Shown here piece after piece: positions 31,245 to 39,355 of a DNA stretch of 42,672 nucleotides (position 1 is the first letter of the stretch; each line of letters begins with the position of its first letter). Both the position numbers and the translations under genes were made by a program. Under the pieces are notes generated by a model. It searched no databases, was not told the origin of the DNA, and worked only from the letters and a program-made list of their open reading frames with translations. This DNA is from Pseudomonadota bacterium (GTDB lineage: Bacteria > Pseudomonadota > Alphaproteobacteria > Acetobacterales > Acetobacteraceae): assembly GCA_021816925.1 (NCBI GenBank), contig JAKAWQ010000030.1, forward strand, positions 1 to 42,672, given 5' to 3'.

Positions 31245-32494
31245 ACGTCGTGAGCCTTGCCAAGGAGCCGGCGGCGAAGAGCCTGGCGGAGGCGCGGGCG
31301 GATTTTCCGATTCTCGGGCAGCGGGTGCACGGGCGGCCGCTTGTCTTTCTCGACAGCGCCGCCTCGGCGCAGAAGCCGCGTGCGGTGATCGCCGCGATGG
31401 TCGAGACGATGGAGACCCAGTACGCGAACGTGCATCGCGGCCTGCACTGGATGAGCGAGCGCACGACCGAGGCGTACGAGGCGGCGCGGCGGGCGGCGGC
31501 GCGCGTTTTGAATGCGCGTGAGGCGGAAGAGATCGTGTTCGTGCGCAACAGCACCGAGGCGATCAACCTCGTGGCACACTCCTACGGGCGGGGCGTGCTC
31601 AGGGCCGGCCAGGCGGTGCTGATCTCCGAGATGGAGCATCACTCCAATATCGTGCCGTGGCAGTTGCTGCGCGAGGCGCGGGGGACGGAGCTGCGCGTGG
31701 CGCCGGTGAGCGATGCGGGCGAGCTTGATCTCGAGACCTTCGAGCGGCTGCTCGGCGACGGCAAGGTGGGGCTTGTCGCGATCACGCACATGTCGAACGT
31801 GCTGGGGACGGTGACGCCGGCCGGGCGGATCGTCAGGATGGCGCACGCGGCGGGGGCAAGGGTGCTGCTGGACGGTTCGCAGGCGATCGTGCATCGGCCG
31901 GTGGACGTGCAGGCGCTGGATGCGGACTTCTACGTGTTCACGGGGCACAAGCTCTATGGACCGACGGGGATCGGAGTGCTCTGGGCGAGGCGGGAGCTTC
32001 TGGAGCGGATGCCGCCCTTCCTCGGCGGCGGCGAGATGATCTCCGAGGTGACGTTCGAACGCTCGACGTGGGCAACGGTGCCGCACAAGTTCGAGGCGGG
32101 TACGCCGGCGATCATCGAGGCGATCGGACTCGGGGCGGCGATCCGGTATGTGGAGGAGATCGGGTATCCGGCCATCACGGCGCACGAGGCGGCGTTGACC
32201 GGGCACGCGCTGGCGCGGCTCGCGAGCATCCCGGGGTTGCGGGTGCTCGGGCAGGCAGAGGACCGGGGCGGAGTGGTTTCCTTCACGCTCGAGCGGGTAC
32301 ACGCGCACGACGTGGCGACGCTGCTCGACCGGTCGGGGATCGCGGTCAGGGCGGGGCATCATTGCGCCGAGCCGCTGATGCGCCGGTTCGGGGTGGACAG
32401 CACGGCGCGGGCGAGCTTTGCGCTCTATACGACGATGGGCGAGATCGACGCGCTTGCCGAAGCGCTTGCCAAGGTACGGGAGTTCTTTCGCTGA
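31241..32494 (+). CDS. sufS: Cysteine desulfurase SufS
   Basis: A 417-residue class II cysteine desulfurase, PLP-dependent, which passes sulfur from cysteine to the assembly machinery. FLDSAASAQKP and NVHRGLHWMSERTTEAYEAA are the group II N-terminal marks; PLP Lys237 lies in YVFTGHKLYGPTGIG and the active Cys375 in VRAGHHCAEPLMRR. The length is typical. The ATG overlaps the sufD stop (ATGA) and its TGA overlaps the next ATG (TGATG). In SufU-containing operons, as here, the sulfur is handed to SufU rather than SufE. Confidence 0.96.
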   Translation: MNVVSLAKEPAAKSLAEARADFPILGQRVHGRPLVFLDSAASAQKPRAVIAAMVETMETQYANVHRGLHWMSERTTEAYEAARRAAARVLNAREAEEIVFVRNSTEAINLVAHSYGRGVLRAGQAVLISEMEHHSNIVPWQLLREARGTELRVAPVSDAGELDLETFERLLGDGKVGLVAITHMSNVLGTVTPAGRIVRMAHAAGARVLLDGSQAIVHRPVDVQALDADFYVFTGHKLYGPTGIGVLWARRELLERMPPFLGGGEMISEVTFERSTWATVPHKFEAGTPAIIEAIGLGAAIRYVEEIGYPAITAHEAALTGHALARLASIPGLRVLGQAEDRGGVVSFTLERVHAHDVATLLDRSGIAVRAGHHCAEPLMRRFGVDSTARASFALYTTMGEIDALAEALAKVREFFR

Positions 32495-32961
32495 TGTTCG
32501 ACGATCTGGCCGAGCTTTATCAGGACGTGATCCTCGAACACAGCAAGCGGCCGCGGCACGGGCAGCGGCTGGCGTGCTTCGATGCGGACGCCAAGGGCGA
32601 CAACCCGATGTGCGGCGATCGGGTGCAGCTTTTCGTGCGGCACGCGGCGGACGGGCGGATCGAGGATGTGGGGTTCGAAGCGCGGGGCTGCGCGATCAGC
32701 GTGGCTTCGGCGGATCTGATGGCGGAGGTACTGCGCGGGCGGACGGATGAGGAAGCGCGGCAGATGGCGGAGAAGTTCCGGGAGCTGGCGCGCACCGGCA
32801 AGCTGGCGGAAGGAGCGGCGGGAGCGGCGGACGAGGCGCTGGAGACGTTGCAGCCGCTGGCCGGGGTGCACGGCTATCCTTCGCGGGTGAAGTGCGCGAC
32901 GCTGCCGTGGCATGCGCTGATCGCGGCGTTGCAGGGCCGCAAGGAGGCAGGCAGTGAATGA
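32494..32961 (+). CDS. sufU: Sulfur-transfer/scaffold protein SufU
   Basis: A 155-residue IscU-like protein of the SufU branch. The ligand set is Cys40 and Asp42 (NPMCGDR), Cys66 (EARGCAISVASADLM) and Cys134 (RVKCATLPWHAL). A 20-residue insertion between the second and third Cys (RELARTGKLAEGAAG region) is the mark of SufU rather than IscU. SufU of Gram-positive bacteria binds Zn and accepts persulfide from SufS; the same is likely here, since no sufE is present. It starts inside the sufS stop and overlaps the following DUF59 gene by eight bases. Confidence 0.93.
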   Translation: MFDDLAELYQDVILEHSKRPRHGQRLACFDADAKGDNPMCGDRVQLFVRHAADGRIEDVGFEARGCAISVASADLMAEVLRGRTDEEARQMAEKFRELARTGKLAEGAAGAADEALETLQPLAGVHGYPSRVKCATLPWHALIAALQGRKEAGSE

Positions 32962-33334
32962 GGGCCAAAGCATGCGGGCGCCGGAGCCGGCGGTGCATTC
33001 CTCGTGGACGCCGGAGGGCGAGACGCCGCCGCGCGTTTCCGAGCTTGCGGTGATCGATGCGATCTCGGGCATCTATGATCCGGAAATTCCGGTGAACATC
33101 TACGAACTTGGCCTGATCTATGCGATCGATATCGGGGAGGACGGCCGGGTGAAGGTGGAGATGACGTTGACGGCGCCGGGCTGCCCGAGCGCGCAAGAGC
33201 TGCCCGACCAGGTGCGCGATGCGGTGCTGGCGGTGGAGGGGGTGAAGGATGTCGCGGTGGAGACGGTCTGGGATCCGCCGTGGGACCCGAGCCGGATGAG
33301 CGAGGATGCGCGGCTGCAACTGAACATGTATTGA
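32954..33334 (+). CDS. sufT: DUF59 SUF-associated protein (SufT-like)
   Basis: A 126-residue MIP18/DUF59-family protein. SELAVIDAISGIYDPEIPVN is followed by IYELGLIYAIDI, then MTLTAPGCPSAQELPDQVRDAV with the conserved Cys, and the end VWDPPWDPSRMSEDARLQLN. SufT-type proteins are needed for Fe-S maturation under high demand in some bacteria. It begins at a GTG overlapping the sufU end and has a 30-residue N-terminal extension before the domain. It is the seventh gene of the operon, followed 27 bases later by sufA. Confidence 0.9.
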   Translation: MNEGQSMRAPEPAVHSSWTPEGETPPRVSELAVIDAISGIYDPEIPVNIYELGLIYAIDIGEDGRVKVEMTLTAPGCPSAQELPDQVRDAVLAVEGVKDVAVETVWDPPWDPSRMSEDARLQLNMY

Positions 33335-33361
33335 TCGTTTATTGATGCTGACGGAAGGACG

Positions 33362-33751
33362 ATGAGCACGAGCACGACGAACGGGGCCCCGGCGGGGCAG
33401 GCGGGAAAGACGCGGCGGGCTCTGCCGCCGCTGATGGCGCTGACGGATGCGGCGGCGGAGCGGCTGCGCGCGCTTTATGCGAAGGGGCGCGAGGGCATGA
33501 CGCTACGGATCGGCGTGAGCACGAAGGGGTGCTCGGGCCATTCCTACGAGATGAGCTGGGTCGAGGCGCCCGGGCCGGGCGACGAAATGGTGAGCAACAA
33601 GGGTCTGACGCTGCTCGTCGATCGCAAGGCCTCGCTGTTCCTGATCGGCACGGTGATGGATTACGAGGTGAATGATCTTTCTTCTGGCTTCACCTTCATC
33701 AATCCGAACGAGAAGGGCCGCTGCGGCTGCGGCGAGAGTTTTCACGTTTGA
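33362..33751 (+). CDS. sufA: A-type Fe-S carrier SufA (HesB/IscA family)
   Basis: A 129-residue A-type carrier that takes Fe-S clusters from SufBC2D to target proteins. The three cluster Cys are Cys57 (VSTKGCSGHSYEM), Cys121 and Cys123 (KGRCGCGESFHV). ALTDAAAERLRALYAKGREG forms the N-terminal helix, and LLVDRKASLFLIGTVMDYEV is the central strand-loop. The first 24 residues are an extra, flexible region. It is the last gene of the SUF operon. Bases 33608-33675 recur with 67 of 68 identical at 42472-42539, in a second, cysteine-less copy at the window end. Confidence 0.95.
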   Translation: MSTSTTNGAPAGQAGKTRRALPPLMALTDAAAERLRALYAKGREGMTLRIGVSTKGCSGHSYEMSWVEAPGPGDEMVSNKGLTLLVDRKASLFLIGTVMDYEVNDLSSGFTFINPNEKGRCGCGESFHV

Positions 33752-33813
33752 GGGAGGCGCGGATGCGGTCGGGCCAATCCAGGAATTGCACGACGAGGCG
33801 ACGTTCCACGGTA

Positions 33814-35004
33814 TTACCGAGCCGACGCTCGCATGGTGGTTAGCGTCGTCGTGGTGGGAGAGTCGATTGCGGCGCCTTCGGCGAATCTCGACGGTCGCAG
33901 AAGATGCATCGCCGGCTCCTTTATCCCGTCGACGATGGCCGACACGATCATGCGACCAATCGCGGGCGCAAGCTTGAAGCCATGCCCGCTTAGGCCGGTT
34001 GCAAGATAGAAGCCTCGAACTTCGTGCGATTGCCCGAGAACGGGGAATCCATCCGCCGTTTCATCGTAAATGCCACACCAGTTCGCCACGAGGCCAACGT
34101 CCCGTAGGCACGGGATTCTTCGCACGGCGCGATCAATCAGCTCCGCGATCTCGTCAAAGTTTGCGCCGGTCGCGTATGAATCCGGGTCGATCTCCTCGCG
34201 CGAATCTGCCGGATTTGTGGAACCGATCAGGATCTGGCTCGTCGAATCCGGCCTCATATAGAACAGGTTTACCGCATCGGAGAAAATTGGGTGACGGCCG
34301 GTGAGGGCGTTCGGGCGTTGGACGGTGATCACCTTGTGCCTCGTTGGCTTTATGCCGACGGTCACCCCCGCCCACGATGCCACCCGGCTCGCCCAGGGTC
34401 CTGCCGCGTTGACGACCACTCGCGTGCTGATTTCCCCGGTTTTTGTGATAACCGCGGAGACCCCTGCCGGGTCCGTCAGGATTCCCACCGCGGGACTGCT
34501 CTGCCGTATGTCCGCCCCACGTGCTCTCGCCGCCGCCGCGAGCGCCAAACACGCACGGCTTGCGTCCGCGTATCCCGCCTCAGGTTCGTAATAGGCGCAG
34601 TCGAGGTCGTCTGTTGCCATGTGCGGGAGCAGGTCCCGAAGTTCGGACGGACTCAATATGCGCGACCGAGATCCCTTTTGTAATTTTATTCCGCTCGCGA
34701 AGAATTCCCGTTGACCTGACGTCCCGCCCACCACCAGCCCGGAATTGACGAAGTCGGCGTCCATTCCGTCGGCAACCTCGCCAAAGCGGCTATACCAGGC
34801 AATCCCTTCTCGCGCCATCTCGACCAGTTCGGGAATGAGGTAAAATTGTCTGACCACGCCAGTGGACAACCCCGTGCTCGCGGACGCGAGTACCGATGCC
34901 TCCAGCAGGACGATCCTTCCTGCACCGCGCCGCGCAGCCAAAAATGCGGTGGTCACCCCCGTGATGCCTCCGCCGATTATGACGATATCCGCCGACTCGC
35001 TCAT
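33814..35004 (-). CDS. FAD-dependent amino acid/sarcosine oxidase (DAO family)
   Basis: A 396-residue flavin oxidoreductase of the DAO fold. The FAD dinucleotide site is ADIVIIGGGITGVTTAFLAA near the N-terminus, with an acidic LLEAS after beta-2; NSGLVVGG, the AAGPWASRVASW block in the middle and YLATGLSGHGFKLAPAIGRM at the end are typical of sarcosine oxidase beta and D-amino acid dehydrogenase relatives. It should oxidise an amine or N-alkyl amino acid. AAGGGAA lies eight bases before the ATG chosen at 35004. It is the last gene of a minus-strand cluster with an amino-acid importer and a PrpD-like gene, 129 bases away. Confidence 0.9.
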   Translation of the reverse strand: MSESADIVIIGGGITGVTTAFLAARRGAGRIVLLEASVLASASTGLSTGVVRQFYLIPELVEMAREGIAWYSRFGEVADGMDADFVNSGLVVGGTSGQREFFASGIKLQKGSRSRILSPSELRDLLPHMATDDLDCAYYEPEAGYADASRACLALAAAARARGADIRQSSPAVGILTDPAGVSAVITKTGEISTRVVVNAAGPWASRVASWAGVTVGIKPTRHKVITVQRPNALTGRHPIFSDAVNLFYMRPDSTSQILIGSTNPADSREEIDPDSYATGANFDEIAELIDRAVRRIPCLRDVGLVANWCGIYDETADGFPVLGQSHEVRGFYLATGLSGHGFKLAPAIGRMIVSAIVDGIKEPAMHLLRPSRFAEGAAIDSPTTTTLTTMRASAR

Positions 35005-35133
35005 ACGGCTGTTCCCTTCCATGCTCACCTGGAGCGTGATGCTTCCTGATGGTTACGCCCCGGCTTCCGTTTAGCGATCAATTTCGTCGCCTTGCCGGAT
35101 CGCTTCGCGATCGCGCCCGGAGCCATATCGGTC

Positions 35134-36543
35134 CTAGGTGATCCGCGTTGCCCTCTTCTTGGGGTCAGCCCGAGTGCGTCGCAGACAGTGGCTGACATCA
35201 GCAAGAGAATGGTCAGAAAGATGCCAGAGGACGTCGAGGATACAATCGGCGTCAAACTGCATATCCGCCCGCGAGGCGCATGCCCGGAACTTGCCGAATA
35301 TGTCTTCATCGGTGAGCGGGTTCTCGGGCGTGCCCACCGCGTGAGACACCGTTCTTTCGAACGCGCGTCCATCCCGCATCTGCATTCGCACGGCCGCGCC
35401 CTCCGACCGGCCTGACGGATCATCCAGTCCGTACGAGACGCGCACCCGGCCCATCGCCCGCCGCACGGAGGCGTTGTCTCTCGGGTCTCCGCCAAACGCC
35501 GAAAGGTCGAGTTTACCGAAAACCATGGCCCACGCCAGACAGTAGTGAAGTGAGAACTGCGCTTCGCGCCAGGTTGACGGGTAGACGTACGGCAAACTCT
35601 GCTTTGCCAATTCCGTTGTTTCGCACTCCAATATCCTTACGCCCTCCCAGTCAAAGCCTGCCTCGCTCCTGAGCGCCAGCACGGCGTCCACGGCGGCGGC
35701 TATCGCCGAACAACACGGGTACCGCTTGATCGCCATGCCGGGTGATACCAACTCGTACGGATTGCCGAGGCGCCAGGAGGCTCTGTCCTTGAGCTCCTCC
35801 CGCAATCCATGGACTGACAGATAGCCATCGTGTCCCTGGAAAATGTCGGTAGCCGCGCCTGCTCCGGCGCGTGCGAGGTCCGCGGCCTCTAATCCCATCC
35901 TTGCGGCCGAGCCGCATTGGATGGCCTTCGCCATTGTGCCGTTGTTTGCGCGAATACCGCCGGCGTAGCCGCCGGCTATTGCCATTGCCGCTTCAACTTC
36001 GTCCGTGCGGAGGCCCCAGATCTTCGCGGCCGCTCCCGCCGCTCCAAATGTGCCGAGGGCCGCCGTGGTAAACCAGCCGGCGCGAAAAAGCCTGCCGCTC
36101 AGCGCGCTGCCAAGTCGGCACGCCACTTCTGTGCCTGCAACGAACGCTACGACGAGATCTCTGCCACTTACCTCCGCACCGGCACCTTCCGCGGCGGCAA
36201 GCGCGGCAGGGAATACCACCGCCGAGGAGTGGCCGATCAGCGAGCCACTGGTGTCGTCGAAATCAAGAGCGTGGCTTGCCGTCGCGTTCAGCAGCGCCGC
36301 CTCAGGGCAGCCTGCCCTGAAATCGAAACCTATCGCGGTGGCGGCCTCGACCGCACACCGCCCCCGCACCCGTTCGGCAACAATCCGGCCAACGTCCGTC
36401 CGGCTTCCAGCCAAGCCGACCCCGACTACGTCCACGATAGACCGAAGCGCCGCAACGACGACATCGCGCGGCAGGTCGTCATACCTCAACGCAACGATCC
36501 ATTGCGCGAATTCACTCTGCCACGTGGCTTGCGGTGCCGGCAT
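35134..36543 (-). CDS. MmgE/PrpD-family protein
   Basis: A 469-residue MmgE/PrpD-family enzyme (2-methylcitrate dehydratase fold), recognisable from LRSIVDVVGVGLAGSRTDVG, NATASHALDFDDTS (the family HALDFDD motif), LGTFGAAGAAAKIWGL, AIAGGYAGGIRANNGTMAKA and IKRYPCCSAIAAAVDAVLAL. The family includes methylcitrate and cis-aconitate-type enzymes and iminodisuccinate epimerase, an amino-acid-related function. No prpB/prpC or citrate-synthase gene is near, so a methylcitrate cycle role is unlikely. With a DAO oxidase, an amino-acid importer and a threonine-synthase-like enzyme around it, epimerisation or dehydration of an amino dicarboxylate is a better guess. It begins 12 bases after the ABC ATPase gene. 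Confidence 0.9.
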   Translation of the reverse strand: MPAPQATWQSEFAQWIVALRYDDLPRDVVVAALRSIVDVVGVGLAGSRTDVGRIVAERVRGRCAVEAATAIGFDFRAGCPEAALLNATASHALDFDDTSGSLIGHSSAVVFPAALAAAEGAGAEVSGRDLVVAFVAGTEVACRLGSALSGRLFRAGWFTTAALGTFGAAGAAAKIWGLRTDEVEAAMAIAGGYAGGIRANNGTMAKAIQCGSAARMGLEAADLARAGAGAATDIFQGHDGYLSVHGLREELKDRASWRLGNPYELVSPGMAIKRYPCCSAIAAAVDAVLALRSEAGFDWEGVRILECETTELAKQSLPYVYPSTWREAQFSLHYCLAWAMVFGKLDLSAFGGDPRDNASVRRAMGRVRVSYGLDDPSGRSEGAAVRMQMRDGRAFERTVSHAVGTPENPLTDEDIFGKFRACASRADMQFDADCILDVLWHLSDHSLADVSHCLRRTRADPKKRATRIT

Positions 36544-36555
36544 GGGTCGCCCGTC

Positions 36556-37407
36556 TCAATGCGAGCTGATGAACTGCCGCGTGCGTTCCCGAACGGGCGA
36601 TACAAGGACCTGTTCGACCGGTCCTTCCTCCACCACACCGCCGTCGTCCATGAACACGACCCAGTCGCTGACGTCCGCGGCAAACTTGAGCTCGTGCGTG
36701 ACGACCACCATCGTCATGCCCTCGCTCGCAAGCTGCTTCATCGTCGCTAATACCTCGCCACGAAGCTCGGGATCGAGAGAGGACGTCGGCTCATCGAACA
36801 GGATAGCCGCCGGCCTTAACGCCAGCGCCCGGGCGATTGCGACTCTCTGCTGCTCGCCGCCGGAAAGCTGGGAGGGGTATGCCAGCATTCTCGCGGAGAT
36901 GCCGACATGGTCGAGCAACGACCGAGCCGCCTCGATAGCGCTCCCGGCCGGCTCGCCGAGGGCTACGATCGGCGCAAGCGCCACGTTCTCCACTGCGGTA
37001 AGGTGCTGGAACAAATTAAACTGCTGGAATACCATGCTGAGCTGCCGGCGTGCTCCTATCAGATCTTTCCTGGAGATACACAGGCCGTTGTCATAGACGC
37101 ACTTCGTTCTGAGAAACACCTGTCCACTCGTGGGCAGCTCAAGCAGATTGAGACAGCGAAGGAGAGTACTCTTGCCGACACCGCTGCGGCCGAGGATGGT
37201 GACGACCTTTCCTCCCTCAATCCGCAACGACACGTCACGAAATACTTCCGTAGCACCGAACCGCTTGGTAAGGTTCCGCACCTCGGCGACCGGTGCGACC
37301 GACCGTCCGACCGATCGCTCCAGGACGACGGGCGGCGGAACGGCGGGGGGCTCGCGCTGGAATTGTGCCTTGGCGCCGAACAATCTGGCGGTGGCTCGCC
37401 AGCTCAT
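36556..37407 (-). CDS. Polar amino-acid ABC transporter ATP-binding protein
   Basis: A 283-residue ATPase of the GlnQ/HisP type. Walker A TILGRSGVGKSTLLRCLNLL, Q-loop SMVFQQFNLFQHL, signature LSGGEQQRVAIARALAL, Walker B AAILFDEPTSSLDPEL and the His loop VVVTHELKFA are all present. An N-terminal extension of about 45 residues (MSWRATARLFGAKAQFQR onward) before the AEVRNLTKRFG start of the domain is unusual for this family. The chosen ATG overlaps the permease stop (ATGA), which supports it. It powers import together with the adjacent permease and binding protein. Confidence 0.93.
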   Translation of the reverse strand: MSWRATARLFGAKAQFQREPPAVPPPVVLERSVGRSVAPVAEVRNLTKRFGATEVFRDVSLRIEGGKVVTILGRSGVGKSTLLRCLNLLELPTSGQVFLRTKCVYDNGLCISRKDLIGARRQLSMVFQQFNLFQHLTAVENVALAPIVALGEPAGSAIEAARSLLDHVGISARMLAYPSQLSGGEQQRVAIARALALRPAAILFDEPTSSLDPELRGEVLATMKQLASEGMTMVVVTHELKFAADVSDWVVFMDDGGVVEEGPVEQVLVSPVRERTRQFISSH

Positions 37408-38129
37408 CAGCGGGTTCCGTTCGACTGCAGTGCGCGCGCGATCGCGAGCCAGTGTCGGCGCTTCAGCGACAGCGGCTGTCCCCGCCCGAGGTGTCGCTCC
37501 AGCCAAAGGACGGACTGCGAGGTCGGATAGCACAGAAGAAAATACAGCGCGCCGATGACGAGATAGACTTGCAGCGCCTTGAACGTCACCGAGGTGATCA
37601 CCTGGCCTTGGGTCATCAGCTCCCGGCCCGCGATGGTCACCAGCAGTGAAGTCGCCTTTATCAGGTCCACGAGCATTGTTCCCGTGCCCGCAAGGGCCAG
37701 TCGCAGCGCTTGAGGCAGAACCACATATCGGTACCCCTGCCAGCTGCTCAATCCCATGCTATGCGCGGCCTCGCGCTGGCCCGCCCCGACTCCTTGCAGA
37801 CCGCCCCGAAAGACCTCGCCTATGTAGGAGCCGTAGAAGAGGATTAAGGCCAGCGACCCGGCGATGAAGCCCGATAGCCTGATGCCGACCGAAGGAAGGC
37901 CGAAATAGAGCACAAAGATCCATGTCAGGAGCGGTACATTCTTGACTACCTCTACATATGCACCTGCCAGCCGGCGAACGGCGGCGATCTTCTGGGTTCG
38001 TCCGATCGCGACGACGGCGCCGAGAAGTATTGCCCCCACGTAGCTTACGGCCGTGAACTCAACGGTCCTGAGCAGCCCCAACCCGATGCCGCCGTAGTAC
38101 TGCGACCAGTCAACGCCGAGCAACGTCAT
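37407..38129 (-). CDS. Polar amino-acid ABC transporter permease
   Basis: A 240-residue inner-membrane permease of the HisMQ/GlnP type with about five transmembrane segments. GLGLLRTVEFTAVSYVGAIL is the conserved start, YVEVVKNVPLLTWIFVLYFG the family block, and the EAA loop, which contacts the ATPase, is QREAAHSMGLSSWQGYRYVV followed by LPQALRLAL. Only one permease gene is present, so a homodimeric channel is expected. GGGAG precedes the ATG. Its TGA overlaps the ATPase start, and 149 bases separate it from the binding-protein gene. Confidence 0.93.
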   Translation of the reverse strand: MTLLGVDWSQYYGGIGLGLLRTVEFTAVSYVGAILLGAVVAIGRTQKIAAVRRLAGAYVEVVKNVPLLTWIFVLYFGLPSVGIRLSGFIAGSLALILFYGSYIGEVFRGGLQGVGAGQREAAHSMGLSSWQGYRYVVLPQALRLALAGTGTMLVDLIKATSLLVTIAGRELMTQGQVITSVTFKALQVYLVIGALYFLLCYPTSQSVLWLERHLGRGQPLSLKRRHWLAIARALQSNGTR

Positions 38130-38278
38130 CGCGCTCCCGCCTTGCAGACTTGCGGCGCCGCCCCGGTGTCCCGTTCAGTGGCCACGATCACTTGACTGCC
38201 GGGCGTGGCGGCGACGCGGATCCGGCGGTCGCCGCCCGTCCCGATGCACAGCGTGCTCGACATCGCTCCGATCTCGGC

Positions 38279-39328
38279 TCACCTGCACGCGGAGCCGGAG
38301 CAATGGGGTGCAACCCAACCGGTTGGTCGGTCGACGCCAATTCGCTCGTTGACCAAGCCGTCGCGGGGCGTCAGCCAGAATCGCGGATCCTTGACGCCCC
38401 ATTGCTCCAGAAGCTTCGCCTCGCGGCCGGAGCCGACGAGCCGGTCAATCAACGGATTAAGCGCGGCCTCGAGCTTCTTTTCTCCAGGAGCGAGGTATAT
38501 CGCGTCCTCATACCCTGCCGCGACCGGACCAAAGAGTGGCGCGCTCTTGAGTTCGCTCGCCGTCGGTTGTGCCAGATACCGGTATGTCAGGTGCTTGAGC
38601 ACGGGGTTATGCGATTCGGCGTAGGGAATGACGAGCGGGTTACCGAAGCCGATATCGCAGCGGCCGTACGCGATGTCCAGCAACATGGCCGCAATCGTGG
38701 GGTAGGTACGCACGATGGCGTGGGGAACCTGGTTCATCGCGGGGATGAACACGAATCCCGTAAGGGTGCACAACGTGTGGCCGGGGAATTGTGAGACTCT
38801 GCTTATGTCGGTGCCCTTTCGTTGGGCCATCACCACCGGTTGGTAATACAGCGGATCGGTGAACAGCCCGGCCCGCTCGCGCGCTGCGGACCAACCCCAG
38901 GAGCCGATCGTTGCGTCCACGCGGTGTGCCTGCACGGCAGCCAGGTCGCCCGCAGCGTCGGCAAGCACGATCTTGACCTGGCATCCCAACTCGTGCGCCA
39001 GAAGGGTCATGTTTTGCCCGTCGAGACCTGTGAGCCTGCCCCCTGCTTCGCCGATGATCGGCATGAACGACTCAATTGCAACTCGAATCTGTCCTGGCAC
39101 CAGCGTGCCGAGCTGGCGGCACTGGTTGCTCTCGGTGGCCGCGTTGGAACTTGCGGTGGTGGGTGCAGCCCGGCCGGGACCAGCGGCCAGGAGCAGACCC
39201 GCAAATGCCGAGAACACGATTGCTCCCGTCACTATCCGGCTCGGAATCGCGAGAAAGCACCGGCTCTTGTTGCGCCAATCACGGCGTGCGGCCTTGCTCC
39301 CGCAAGTTCGTTTCGTCAGGTCTTTCAT
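38279..39328 (-). CDS. Family 3 extracellular solute-binding protein
   Basis: A 349-residue periplasmic binding protein. A long, basic N-terminal part (MKDLTKRTCGSKAARRDWRN) precedes the hydrophobic core VTGAIVFSAFAGLLLA and a likely cut near GRAA-PT. The mature part has RVAIESFMPIIGEAGGRLTG (a family 3 start), LTGLDGQNMTLLAHELG, VDATIGSWGWSAARERAGLF and TDPLYYQPVVM, which match amino-acid binders of the GlnH/HisJ type. GGGGGGAAAG lies six bases before the ATG. The C-terminal 60 residues are longer than the family norm, ending in a Cys pair. It lies 27 bases after the threonine-synthase-like gene, so the enzyme and importer are co-transcribed. Confidence 0.88.
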   Translation of the reverse strand: MKDLTKRTCGSKAARRDWRNKSRCFLAIPSRIVTGAIVFSAFAGLLLAAGPGRAAPTTASSNAATESNQCRQLGTLVPGQIRVAIESFMPIIGEAGGRLTGLDGQNMTLLAHELGCQVKIVLADAAGDLAAVQAHRVDATIGSWGWSAARERAGLFTDPLYYQPVVMAQRKGTDISRVSQFPGHTLCTLTGFVFIPAMNQVPHAIVRTYPTIAAMLLDIAYGRCDIGFGNPLVIPYAESHNPVLKHLTYRYLAQPTASELKSAPLFGPVAAGYEDAIYLAPGEKKLEAALNPLIDRLVGSGREAKLLEQWGVKDPRFWLTPRDGLVNERIGVDRPTGWVAPHCSGSACR

Positions 39329-39355
39329 GATCACTTTCCCCCCTCAGTTGTAGAA

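Noticed and set aside
35134-36543. Methylcitrate cycle gene prpD
   Set aside because: The family fits, but there is no prpB, prpC or propionyl-CoA gene nearby and the neighbours are amino-acid genes, so the symbol prpD is not used.
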